Positions 15,589 through 24,530 of a stretch of DNA of 48,952 bases are shown one piece after another. Below the pieces are notes generated by a model, which saw only the letters and a program-made list of their open reading frames with translations, ran no database searches and was not told the origin of the DNA. Origin of the DNA: RGEC01 sp044371405 (GTDB lineage: Bacteria > Bacteroidota > Bacteroidia > NS11-12g > UBA955). The stretch covers positions 1 through 48,952 of the forward strand of contig JBILTS010000001.1 in the NCBI GenBank assembly GCA_044371405.1, read 5' to 3'. The number at the start of each line of letters is the position of its first letter. The stretch's first letter is position 1. The translations under genes and the position numbers were made by a program.

Positions 15589-18500
15589 AAAATCGTATTT
15601 TACTAGGGCTCTTCATGTTGATGCTGGGTGCTGAGAGTGCAAACGCCCAGTTTATGTTTCCCATGATGCCCGGTATGATGCCGGGGATGATGCCGGGATA
15701 TGGCGGTTATACTGATACATCAAAACCACAAAATCAGCCCCAGATGCAATCCCAAAAAACAGGGCAACCACCGCAACAGGGAGGTGAAGAAAATGGTGAT
15801 GAAGAAGAGGTAGATCCTGAGCAAAAGCAGAACGAGCTGGAAGTGAAAAAAATGAACCTGAGAAGCCAGCGCATGAAGCTGGAGCAAGAATTGGCTTACC
15901 TGAAATCCAAAGACCCAGATTTGCTTACCCCTGAGGAGAAGGAGGTCATCAGAATCCAGACCGAAAACCTAAAAATGATAGCCCTTCAGGAACGCACCAT
16001 CATTGAGGAACAGCAGCGGGAACTGGAAAAATTCCGCAATAAAAAGAATTTTCCTTCCGCCAGTGTATACGGGCATCAGTTTTTCCGCGACGGCAGTTTC
16101 CGTTTCTTCCAAAAAACCGACGAAATCGCCGTAACCGACAATTACGTACTTGGTACCGGTGATCAGGTGCAACTGGAAGTTTGGGGCTATCGCTACTGGA
16201 GCAAAACCTACGTGGTAAGCCAGTCAGGCAGTATTGACATTGAAGGTTATCAGAAGATTTTTGTTAAAGGACTTTCCCTGCAAAAAGTGCGAGAAATGAT
16301 CGGTTCGCGCCTGGGGCTTGGCGGTCAGGAATCTTCATATTCCGTAACCGTTACCCGACCCAGAATGGTGAGTGTAAATATTTTTGGTGAAGTTTTTTCT
16401 CCGGGAACATATACCGTTCCTGCCACCAATGGTGCATTTAATGTGCTGGTGAGCATGGGCGGTCCCTCTGATATAGGTTCTGTTCGAAATATATACATCA
16501 AACGCGATGGGAAAATCCGTGATTCGTTTGACCTTTATGAATACTATGCAGATGTGAAACACCAACGGGATGTTTTTCTGCAAAACAATGATTACATCAT
16601 CGTGGCACCGGTAGCCAATCTGGTGAATATTGGCGGTGCTGTGCGCAGACCCGGCCGTTATGAGCTGAAAAATGGTGAAACCATGGCTGACCTGATTCGG
16701 TTTGCCGGTGGTTTACAGCCCAATGCTTTTTTGAAGGATATTTTACTAAGACGCATTCGCAACAATGAATATGAGGTACTGTCCCTGAACTATGACAGTT
16801 TGCTCAAAGCCAAGAAGAATTTTGTGATGACCGGTGGCGAATCTGTGGAAATAAAATTCATTGGCGTTGATAATCAGTTTATGGTGCAAATATCCGGTGC
16901 CGTATCGGTGCCTGGTCACTATAAAGTTAAAAAAGGTATGCGCATTAGCAGCATGATCAAGAACGCCAATGGCCTTACATCGGATGCGTTTGCTGAAAGG
17001 GGCTTTTTGGTAAGGACTTCAAAGGCACTGGAAAAGAAATACATCAGTTTCAACCCGGCCGAGGCCATCGCCAAACCCGGAACAGCTGCTGACCTGGAGC
17101 TGGAAGACCGAGATACCATCGTTATTTACCGACTTACCGACTTGAGAAAATTCAATGACGTAAGAATTTCGGGCTCTGTTAGAAGGCCTTTCCAAAAACA
17201 ATTTATTGCCGGTCTTAAACTGGGAGAAATGCTCTTTATGGCCGGAGGTCTTAACGATGAGGCAGACGAAAAAAGCGGCTTCATCATGCGCACAGATGCC
17301 AATTTTAATAAACGCCTGATTCCTTTTAAACCTGAAGATGTGAAACCTGGCAGCGAATGGTTCGATTTTGAAATCATGCCCAAAGATGAGATTACAATTT
17401 ATTCGAAAACTGCGTTCAAACGCAATTATTCATTATCGGTTACGGGGCCCGTTAAAGCTGGCGGATCATTCCCATTCAGCGATAACACCCGGGTATCCGA
17501 CCTGATTAACCTGGCAGGCGGCATTGAAACAAACACTTTCAAGTCGAGAGCCATTGTGGTTCACACCGATCTTGAATCCGGTTATCAAAGTCTGAAAACC
17601 GTGAACCTGGCAGAAGTGCTGGAAAACCCTGACAGCAAGGAAAATATTGTGCTTCAGAAAAATGATGTACTTCAGTTATTTGACCTTACTGAGCTGAAAA
17701 ACGACTTTTCTGTATCCATCTATGGACCTGTTCGCCGTGAAGGTCAATTTGTGTTTGCAGAAAACATGACGCTGCAAAACCTTATAGATGCGGCTGGTGG
17801 TCTTGAGTTTATCACTGCAGGAACCACTGTGGAGGTGGTGCGTAACTTCTTTTTCAAAGATGGTAAGTATCAATTTTTAAAACCCCAGGTACTGAACACC
17901 ACCATCACCAGCAACCTTAGTTTTGACGACCGCTTGGTGAATATGCAGCTGCAACCCTTCGACAAAGTCTTTGTGCGCAGAAACCCCAATTTTGTGCCCC
18001 TGAAACTGGTATTTATTGACGGTGCCATAAATTATCCGGGCTACTATGCATTGCAGTCTGAAAACGACAAATTGGCGGCTATCATCAAACGTGCAGGCGG
18101 CTACCGCCCCAATGCAAACCCAAAAGGCAGCAGACTTCGCAGGGCTATGGCTCCGGGCGACACCCTGGATATTGTACTGAAAACCCCAAAAGCCATGAGC
18201 GACCGCAAATCACGCTTTAACCACATCATGAAAGATGGTGATTATATCTTCATCCCCTATACAGATAATCTGGTATACCTAACCGGTGATTTGAACAAAC
18301 AAACACCCAATGATATCGGTGCGTATTACCTCAGAAACAAGAGGGCCAAATTCTACATCAAATTCTTTGGCGGTGGTTTCACCAATACCTCAGATAAAAA
18401 GAAAGTGGTGGTGGTATACCAGGGTGGCCGCCGCATTGCTACCCGGAACTATGTGCTGTTTAAAGTTTATCCAAAGGTTAAACCCGGCTGTACCATCGTG

Positions 18501-18641
18501 GTTAATAACCGCATGAAAACAGAAGAACCATACAAACAACGAAAACGTTTCAGCGTAGATGCATTCCTCAATCAGACCATGATGAGGGCTACCACCGTGC
18601 TGTCTGTGCTTGGTATTTATCGATTGGCAATTGGCAGATAA
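15585..18641 (+). CDS. Multi-SLBB polysaccharide export protein (Wza-like)
   Basis: This 1,018-residue protein is chosen to start at GTG 15585, which gives the signal peptide MKNRILLGLFMLMLGAESANA; the first ATG (15615) would cut it off. After cleavage come Met-Pro-Gly repeats (MMPGMMPGMMPG), a Gln/Glu-rich region, and a coiled coil at about residues 80-155. A polysaccharide-export domain begins near residue 185 (NYVLGTGDQVQLEVWGYR). At least seven SLBB-type modules follow between about 255 and 860 (recurrent G-V-RPG-Y and AGG motifs), plus a weaker one to about 965. It probably forms the periplasmic and outer-membrane exit channel for capsule or exopolysaccharide. Its TAA overlaps the next ATG. 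Confidence 0.85.
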   Translation: MKNRILLGLFMLMLGAESANAQFMFPMMPGMMPGMMPGYGGYTDTSKPQNQPQMQSQKTGQPPQQGGEENGDEEEVDPEQKQNELEVKKMNLRSQRMKLEQELAYLKSKDPDLLTPEEKEVIRIQTENLKMIALQERTIIEEQQRELEKFRNKKNFPSASVYGHQFFRDGSFRFFQKTDEIAVTDNYVLGTGDQVQLEVWGYRYWSKTYVVSQSGSIDIEGYQKIFVKGLSLQKVREMIGSRLGLGGQESSYSVTVTRPRMVSVNIFGEVFSPGTYTVPATNGAFNVLVSMGGPSDIGSVRNIYIKRDGKIRDSFDLYEYYADVKHQRDVFLQNNDYIIVAPVANLVNIGGAVRRPGRYELKNGETMADLIRFAGGLQPNAFLKDILLRRIRNNEYEVLSLNYDSLLKAKKNFVMTGGESVEIKFIGVDNQFMVQISGAVSVPGHYKVKKGMRISSMIKNANGLTSDAFAERGFLVRTSKALEKKYISFNPAEAIAKPGTAADLELEDRDTIVIYRLTDLRKFNDVRISGSVRRPFQKQFIAGLKLGEMLFMAGGLNDEADEKSGFIMRTDANFNKRLIPFKPEDVKPGSEWFDFEIMPKDEITIYSKTAFKRNYSLSVTGPVKAGGSFPFSDNTRVSDLINLAGGIETNTFKSRAIVVHTDLESGYQSLKTVNLAEVLENPDSKENIVLQKNDVLQLFDLTELKNDFSVSIYGPVRREGQFVFAENMTLQNLIDAAGGLEFITAGTTVEVVRNFFFKDGKYQFLKPQVLNTTITSNLSFDDRLVNMQLQPFDKVFVRRNPNFVPLKLVFIDGAINYPGYYALQSENDKLAAIIKRAGGYRPNANPKGSRLRRAMAPGDTLDIVLKTPKAMSDRKSRFNHIMKDGDYIFIPYTDNLVYLTGDLNKQTPNDIGAYYLRNKRAKFYIKFFGGGFTNTSDKKKVVVVYQGGRRIATRNYVLFKVYPKVKPGCTIVVNNRMKTEEPYKQRKRFSVDAFLNQTMMRATTVLSVLGIYRLAIGR

Positions 18642-19681
18642 TGAATACCCCGGCAAAACAACCTTTCAATTTATTCAGTTACCTTAAACTGGTTAAACCC
18701 TATTGGCGCAAACTGCTGCAGGTATGGTATGTGCCCGTGGCCCTATGTCTACTTTTTGGGTTGTATAAATGGTACAATGAGCGCCAAAATTCTCCTTACT
18801 TTACCGCCCAGATCACCTACATGCTGGAAGATGAAATTTTAAATGGTGCTCCCGTCTCAAACCCATTGATGGCAGCCATTACCGGACAATCTCCTACCAG
18901 CAACAAAGCCATCATGAACGACCTTGCTTTCAGCAATTTGCTGATTGAATACACCCTGCTGAGGAACACGACAAGTGAAGGTCAATACATGCCCCTGGTG
19001 AATTATCTGCTAAAAAAGCAAGGGCAAGACTCCACAAGTCCCGCCTGGTTTAAAAGTGACTATAAAATTGGTGATAATCCATCCAAGGATGAGATGCTGC
19101 GCTCTTTCAGCAATGGCATTAAACCCACATTCAAAGCCACCTCCAAAGAATCAGGTTTACTGGTAATGTCATTTTCAAACAGCGATGCTGTTTTCTGTAA
19201 GCGCTTCCTGGAACAACACCTGCACACCATCTCCGATTTTTACATAGACAAGCGGATGGACAGGGCCAATATGATTATCAAAGCAGCCACACGCAGAAGA
19301 GATTCCTTGCTGGCTGCCTTGCAGGGCAAAGAATATAATTCAGCCGCTATACAGGATCAAGGTTTTGGAACGGTAATGCGACGGGCAAGTGTTCCACAAA
19401 CCCAGCTTCAGCGAGATATTACCATGCTGAATGCACAGTATGGTGAGAGTCTGGCAGCACTAAATGCCGCCAAAATGGAACTGGAGAAAAAGCGCCCGTT
19501 TATTGCCGTTGTAGATGATATAAGATTCCCACTGGAAGCCACCTACCCCGAACCCTACAAGAAAGGAGCCATATTTGGCATCATCGGGTTAATCCTGGGA
19601 GTTGTTCTCATTGTTGGTTACCACTTGGCTAAAGAGTTTCTGGTTAAACAAAAACAGGCATTCCGAAAAATGACCCCTTAG
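18641..19681 (+). CDS. Wzz-like polysaccharide chain-length/co-polymerase protein
   Basis: This 346-residue inner-membrane protein has membrane segments at about residues 27-45 (VWYVPVALCLLFGLYKW) and about 304-328 (GAIFGIIGLILGVVLIVGYH), with a large periplasmic part including a helical, coiled-coil-prone region before the second segment. This is the architecture of Wzz and polysaccharide co-polymerases. No tyrosine-kinase domain is fused. It starts within the stop of the SLBB gene (TAATG), so the two are translationally coupled and probably form a trans-envelope export complex. It ends in a 4-base overlap with the convergent tyrS. Confidence 0.8.
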   Translation: MNTPAKQPFNLFSYLKLVKPYWRKLLQVWYVPVALCLLFGLYKWYNERQNSPYFTAQITYMLEDEILNGAPVSNPLMAAITGQSPTSNKAIMNDLAFSNLLIEYTLLRNTTSEGQYMPLVNYLLKKQGQDSTSPAWFKSDYKIGDNPSKDEMLRSFSNGIKPTFKATSKESGLLVMSFSNSDAVFCKRFLEQHLHTISDFYIDKRMDRANMIIKAATRRRDSLLAALQGKEYNSAAIQDQGFGTVMRRASVPQTQLQRDITMLNAQYGESLAALNAAKMELEKKRPFIAVVDDIRFPLEATYPEPYKKGAIFGIIGLILGVVLIVGYHLAKEFLVKQKQAFRKMTP

Positions 19682-20976
19682 TTTACCTCTATTACGAAAT
19701 AATTTTTCTTGCCCTTTTGCACCAGCAAATACTTACCATGTAGCAGATAAGTGCTGTCAATGTTTCCATTAATATCCGTATATTTTTCCTTATTGAAGGA
19801 TACCGCCTGCGCCTGAATCATTTTGCGTGCCTCACCTTTGCTGGGGAATATACTGGTATGCTGAGCCAATAAATCCAATACCGGTGTCCCTGTTTGAATC
19901 AGGGTAGCATCTATGGTGAATTTTTCCATGCCCTCCAGACTGCTGCTGAGGGTTTCCGAATCCAGTGCCATCAGATCTTCACGGGTACCACCGCCAAAAA
20001 ACACGTGCGTAGCTTTAATGGATAATGCTAAATCTTCCGCAGAATGCACCCTTTCTGTCATTTCTTCGGCCAGGGCCTTCTGCAATAGCCGCAAATGCTC
20101 TTGACCGGTGTGTTCAGCTATTAGCGATGCAATCTCATCCCTGCTTTTCAGCGAATAAATCTTGATAAACCTCACCGCATCTTCATCGGCTACATTCAAC
20201 CAAAACTGGTAAAAACGGTAGGGTGAGGTTTTTTTTCTGTCCAACCTCACATTTCCGCCCTCGCTTTTGCCGAATTTGGTACCATCGCTTTTGGTTATCA
20301 GCGGTGCTGTGATGGCAAATGCTTCTCCCCCAGTTTTGCGGCGAATAAGCTCTGTACCTGTGGTAATATTCCCCCACTGGTCACTTCCTCCAAGTTGTAA
20401 TTTACAACCTTTTTGGGTGAACAAATGGTAAAAGTCATAGCCCTGAACCAGCTGGTAGGAAAACTCTGTAAATGACATGCCTCCGCCCTCCAGACGGTTT
20501 TTTACGCTGTCTTTTCCCATCATGTAGTTTACAGTGATGTGTTTACCCACATCCCTGATGAATTCCAAAAAGCCAAACTTACCAAACCAATCGTAATTAT
20601 TAACCATTTCAGCACGGTTTTCACCTTTTTCAAAATCCAGGAACTTCATCAGCTGCTGCTTCTGGCAATTCAGATTGTACTCAATTTGCGTAACATCCAA
20701 TAATTTTCTTTCATCGCTTTTACCGCTGGGATCACCCACCATGCCTGTTGCACCGCCTACCAGCGCAATGGGTTTATGCCCTGCTTTTTGCAATAAAATC
20801 AGTAGGGTGATGGGCACCAGGTTGCCTATATGAAGCGAATCTGCCGTCGGATCAAATCCGCAATATCCTGAAACCTGCTCGCCATTGAGCAGCTCCTGGG
20901 TGCCGGGCATGGTATCGTGGAGTAAACCACGCCAGCGCAACTCTTCCACAAAATCAAAGTGGGGCTTGAAAGACAT
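19678..20976 (-). CDS. tyrS: Tyrosyl-tRNA synthetase
   Basis: This 432-residue class I synthetase charges tRNA-Tyr. The HIGH-type motif is HIGN (residues 49-52) and the KMSKS-type motif is KFGKS (234-238). GGSDQWGN at about 196-203 and the C-terminal S4-like RNA-binding domain with SKGEARKMIQ are typical of bacterial TyrRS. The ATG at 20976 (MSFKPHFDF) gives the standard N-terminus; the longer frame adds five residues that overlap promoter-like sequence. Its stop overlaps the convergent Wzz-like gene by 4 bases. Confidence 0.97.
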   Translation of the reverse strand: MSFKPHFDFVEELRWRGLLHDTMPGTQELLNGEQVSGYCGFDPTADSLHIGNLVPITLLILLQKAGHKPIALVGGATGMVGDPSGKSDERKLLDVTQIEYNLNCQKQQLMKFLDFEKGENRAEMVNNYDWFGKFGFLEFIRDVGKHITVNYMMGKDSVKNRLEGGGMSFTEFSYQLVQGYDFYHLFTQKGCKLQLGGSDQWGNITTGTELIRRKTGGEAFAITAPLITKSDGTKFGKSEGGNVRLDRKKTSPYRFYQFWLNVADEDAVRFIKIYSLKSRDEIASLIAEHTGQEHLRLLQKALAEEMTERVHSAEDLALSIKATHVFFGGGTREDLMALDSETLSSSLEGMEKFTIDATLIQTGTPVLDLLAQHTSIFPSKGEARKMIQAQAVSFNKEKYTDINGNIDSTYLLHGKYLLVQKGKKNYFVIEVN

Positions 20977-21011
20977 GCCGCGAAAATACAATAATTGTTA
21001 CGGATAAATGG

Positions 21012-21434
21012 CTAGGATTCCTTAATCCGCTTAACCGTTTCAGAAATATACTGCTTCAGTGCATCAGTCTGCTCATCTTCGAGTCCACTGGTGGCAAAGC
21101 TTACTACCTGCCTGCTTTCTTTTATCTGAAAATTTATTTCATACACCAGATAATCCACACGCATCATGTAGTTCCATGGGATGAAAATATACCGCGAAAC
21201 AAGACTCTGCCGCCATGAAATGCCGGTTTCATCTACCTTAACGAAGTATGCTCCCCTAAGTTTGAAATACAAAATCGCTACGATGGCCAGTGCGATAATC
21301 AGGGCAATGAATCCGCCCAATACACCAAATATGGCGTAGTGAATAGACCAAACAACAAAACACAAAAAACCAGCCACAATCATCTGGGGCAATTCCGCCT
21401 TGGCACGGGGAATTGTTATTATCAATGGATCCAT
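21012..21434 (-). CDS. Small membrane protein with PH-like C-terminal part
   Basis: This 140-residue protein has a hydrophobic hairpin (about residues 19-36 and 40-57, including GVLGGFIALIIALAIVAILY) followed by a cytosolic-looking beta-rich part (FVKVDETGISWRQSLVSR, then YIFIPWNYMMRVDYL) and a C-terminal helix. This resembles small bacterial proteins with a membrane hairpin and a PH-like domain. It lies 4 bases after the T9SS-type gene upstream on the same strand and is probably co-transcribed with it. Function unknown. Confidence 0.6.
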   Translation of the reverse strand: MDPLIITIPRAKAELPQMIVAGFLCFVVWSIHYAIFGVLGGFIALIIALAIVAILYFKLRGAYFVKVDETGISWRQSLVSRYIFIPWNYMMRVDYLVYEINFQIKESRQVVSFATSGLEDEQTDALKQYISETVKRIKES

Positions 21435-21438
21435 GTCC

Positions 21439-22149
21439 TTAAGGAACCAGCAGTTTAGTTTTTCTTTGGCCGTCGGTTACGATGTAGATGCCAGACTTAA
21501 GTGCTGCCACGGAGAAACGCAAGGTGTGGGGTGTTTTATCCATGATTACAAATGGCACCTTTCGGCCTGTGAGGTCCGTCATAAACCAATCGGCACCGAC
21601 ACGTCTGTCTTCAATTTCCACAACATCATTTGCCGGGTTTGGAGATACACGGAATGAGGTTGAATTAGGCTGCGATAATGAAGCTGTGCCGTTAACAACC
21701 TCAAGGGTGTAGGAAGAGATTGAGTCGTTCTGGGTGGTTGGGGTAAATCCGCCAACTTTGGCGAAGGCACGTACATAAATTTTGAGAGGGTAAGACCCAG
21801 CCTGACTGGCAGTGCCATAAAAACTGATGCAGCGGACAACATCCCACAAAAAGACGCAGCGTGGGTGCTGGCATTTGTAATTGATACCCGCAGGTAATCC
21901 TCCGATGCTGAGAACCTTAATAGAATCAATTTTTACAGGTACTTTAGAACCTAAAACGATAGTATGTGTATCCCTGAATGTGAGTACAGAAATACCTTCG
22001 TTATAGGGGATGTTCACTTTGGCAGGGGGCAGAGATACAGGAAGAAAGCCAGATTTTTTCAGATTAGTATCCGGAACACAGGTTTGGCTGGTAGCAGAGG
22101 CGGCCCATAGAAGGATCGTTGCAAAAAAGAAATTTTTAACCATTATCAT
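21439..22149 (-). CDS. Secreted protein with T9SS C-terminal sorting domain
   Basis: This protein of about 236 residues has a signal peptide (MIMVKNFFFATILLWAASA, ending near SQ), a beta-rich Cys-containing middle, and a C-terminal type IX sorting domain. The sorting domain is recognisable by FRVSPNPANDVVEI, a central MTDLTGRKV segment and the ending SGIYIVTDGQRKTKLLVP. T9SS cargo is exported through the outer membrane and often surface-attached. Two ATGs (22149 and 22143) are possible. The TonB receptor diverges from it with only 19 bases between the start codons. Confidence 0.75.
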   Translation of the reverse strand: MIMVKNFFFATILLWAASATSQTCVPDTNLKKSGFLPVSLPPAKVNIPYNEGISVLTFRDTHTIVLGSKVPVKIDSIKVLSIGGLPAGINYKCQHPRCVFLWDVVRCISFYGTASQAGSYPLKIYVRAFAKVGGFTPTTQNDSISSYTLEVVNGTASLSQPNSTSFRVSPNPANDVVEIEDRRVGADWFMTDLTGRKVPFVIMDKTPHTLRFSVAALKSGIYIVTDGQRKTKLLVP

Positions 22150-22168
22150 TGCAAAGTTGATTGCACGA

Positions 22169-24454
22169 ATGTACAAAAAAATTCTATTTCTTAAACGCAC
22201 AACGGCTTTGGTTATTTTTTGCCTGATTATTCAGCTAAAAGCGCAAGTTGTTATCAACCTGAAATCAGAAGATGGAAGTACTTTAATACCCGATTCCTTC
22301 AGTGCCTACAGCAACATGGGTATGATTAGGGCATTCTCTGTTTCAGGCAACCGCGTCATCATTGAAAAAGATGTTCGAAGGGTGCGCATGGTTGTAAAAA
22401 ACCACATTACCCTCGACACCCTGCTTAGGCAGGATCTAATGCCAGGCACAGAAATTACTTTCACCCTAAAACCCAAAATGGTTTTCATGGATGAATTCAT
22501 CATCAGCACAGATAAAAACCCATCGCGGCTAAGCCGCAGCTCTGTTAGTGTATCCCTTCTAAAACCCTACCTGATTAACAACAAAATAACCTCCGATATT
22601 TCCACTGCCTTGGATCAAATGCCCGGAGTAACCGTGAGTGATGGACAAATCAATATCCGAAATGGCAGTGGTTGGAGCTATGGTACAGGCAGTCGCGTAA
22701 TGGTAACACTGGATGAATTGCCAATGATCAGTCCGGATGCAGGACAAGTGCAATTTGGATTCCTGCCCGTGGAAAACCTGGCATCCGTGGAAGTAGTTAA
22801 AAGCGCCGGTAGCGTGCTATATGGTTCCAGTGCCTTAAATGGAGTAGTAAACCTGCGGAGTGCGGAACCTGAAAGAAAAGCCAATGCAAGGGTCACAGGT
22901 TTTGCGGGTTTCTATGATTTTCCCCGAAGAGACAGTCTGCGCTGGAATAAAAATCGCCGGGGCATTCACGGCACCAATGGTTTTTGGTCTCAACGTATCG
23001 GTAACACAGGCATCACTGCCCAGTGGAATGCCATATACGACCAGGGCTATCGCAGAAATGAATTCAACCACAGGGCCAGAATGGGCGTTCGGTTAAAGCA
23101 TACTTCCTCCCAGGTAAAAGGACTTTCATACGGTGCCAATACAGGCATCCAGCAATCCAACAGCGGTTCATTCCTGCTGTGGCAAAGTTATGCCCGGGGC
23201 TACGAAACCTTCGATTCGGGTTACAACTTCAACAAGGGCTTTCGCCTGCACGTAGATCCTTTTGTGGAATGGAAACTTAAAAAAACTACCCATAAGTTTC
23301 AGTCGCGATACCTGGCACTGGAGAATAAGGCAACCGCCAACAATGCGGGCTCAGACCAAAGCAATGGTAGCAGTATGTTGTATCTGGAATATCGGATAAA
23401 CAGGTCATTCCGGCATTTGAACCTTACCATGGGGGCGGCAGGCATGTTCGCCGAAACGCACTCAGCTTTGTTTGGCGGTAAACAAATTGCTGAAAACAGA
23501 GCCGCCTTCTTTCAAACCGAATATAAACTGGGCCGTTTGCAACTTTCCGGCGGCGGAAGATATGAGATGTATGCCATCAATGATGCCGTATTTACCAAAC
23601 CGGTTTTCAGGGCAGGCGCCAACTATGCGTTGGGCAGGTCTACCTTCCTGCGGGCCAGTGCCGGACAGGGTTTCCGTTTTCCCAGTATGGCAGAATTATT
23701 TGTTACTACATCGGTGGGTCCGCTTACCGTATTCGCCAATCCGGGGCTCCGCCCCGAATCTGGCAGCAATGCCGAAGTTGGGCTAAAACAAGGATATAGA
23801 ATTGGCGGATTCAAAGGGTTTGCCGATGTGAGTCTGTTTCAGATGACCCTTACAGACATGATGGAATTTTCTTTTGGCAACTGGGATCCCATAACCGGAC
23901 TGGGTTTCAAAAGCATCAATGTGGGTGTGGGAAAAATCAGGGGCTTTGAATTTGAAACCATGGGCGAAGGCAAAATTGGCAACACCCGCTGGCAACTACT
24001 CGGTGGCTATACATATACCCTGCCAACCACAGCAGATCCCGGTTTTGTATATGCAAAAGACAGTGCAAGTTTTTTGTTGAACTTTGAAAACACCCGCAGC
24101 GACAGTAATAACCTGTTAAAATATCGCTTTCAGCATCTTATCAGGGCTGATGTTCAGTGCGGCTGGGAACAATGGGAATTGGGCCTTAGCTATCGCTATA
24201 ACAGCCGCATGACCAATATTGACGGTGCTTTTACCAAGGGTATTTTATCCTACATCATCACCGGCATTCAGCGTTCCATGGATCGGTTGGGCTCAGCCCA
24301 CATTTTTGATGCCCGGGTGGCCTACAAGGTTAATAACCGCTGGAAAGTGAATGCTCAGGTATCTAATCTTTTCAACCGGGAATATGTTGGCCGTCCCTGC
24401 GATCTGCGTCCACCCAGAAGTTTTCAGCTGCAGGCGGTTTGGACCCTCCGCTAA
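22169..24454 (+). CDS. TonB-dependent outer-membrane receptor
   Basis: This 761-residue receptor has signal peptide MYKKILFLKRTTALVIFC, ending near LKAQ. A short N-terminal beta domain (about residues 26-110) looks like a degenerate carboxypeptidase-regulatory-like domain. The plug domain (about 120-230) contains LDQMPGVTVSDG, INIRNGSGWSYGTGS and VEVVKSAGSVLYGSSALNG. The barrel follows and ends NLFNREYVGRPCDLRPPRSF and VWTLR. It would import siderophores, cofactors or other large substrates with TonB energy. No SusD partner is adjacent. The ATG at 22169 is chosen for the signal peptide. Confidence 0.9.
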   Translation: MYKKILFLKRTTALVIFCLIIQLKAQVVINLKSEDGSTLIPDSFSAYSNMGMIRAFSVSGNRVIIEKDVRRVRMVVKNHITLDTLLRQDLMPGTEITFTLKPKMVFMDEFIISTDKNPSRLSRSSVSVSLLKPYLINNKITSDISTALDQMPGVTVSDGQINIRNGSGWSYGTGSRVMVTLDELPMISPDAGQVQFGFLPVENLASVEVVKSAGSVLYGSSALNGVVNLRSAEPERKANARVTGFAGFYDFPRRDSLRWNKNRRGIHGTNGFWSQRIGNTGITAQWNAIYDQGYRRNEFNHRARMGVRLKHTSSQVKGLSYGANTGIQQSNSGSFLLWQSYARGYETFDSGYNFNKGFRLHVDPFVEWKLKKTTHKFQSRYLALENKATANNAGSDQSNGSSMLYLEYRINRSFRHLNLTMGAAGMFAETHSALFGGKQIAENRAAFFQTEYKLGRLQLSGGGRYEMYAINDAVFTKPVFRAGANYALGRSTFLRASAGQGFRFPSMAELFVTTSVGPLTVFANPGLRPESGSNAEVGLKQGYRIGGFKGFADVSLFQMTLTDMMEFSFGNWDPITGLGFKSINVGVGKIRGFEFETMGEGKIGNTRWQLLGGYTYTLPTTADPGFVYAKDSASFLLNFENTRSDSNNLLKYRFQHLIRADVQCGWEQWELGLSYRYNSRMTNIDGAFTKGILSYIITGIQRSMDRLGSAHIFDARVAYKVNNRWKVNAQVSNLFNREYVGRPCDLRPPRSFQLQAVWTLR

Positions 24455-24483
24455 GCAAAGCTGACAGACACATTTTCAAAAGC

Positions 24484-24507
24484 CCGCAAAAAGCGGTAAT
24501 TTTGCGG
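24484..24507. promoter_or_regulatory. Inverted repeat over the gap promoter
   Basis: CCGCAAAA (24484-24491) and TTTTGCGG (24500-24507) are exact inverted repeats separated by 8 bases. The right arm includes the end of the -7 element TAATTTTG (24497-24504). It may be an operator for a repressor of gap, or a hairpin at the start of the message. Confidence 0.4.
24497..24504 (+). promoter_or_regulatory. Putative -7 element of gap
   Basis: TAATTTTG is an exact TAnnTTTG match, 26 bases before the gap ATG, so this message would have a short leader of about 20 bases. Confidence 0.6.
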
Positions 24508-24530
24508 CATAAAATCATAAAAACCTAATC

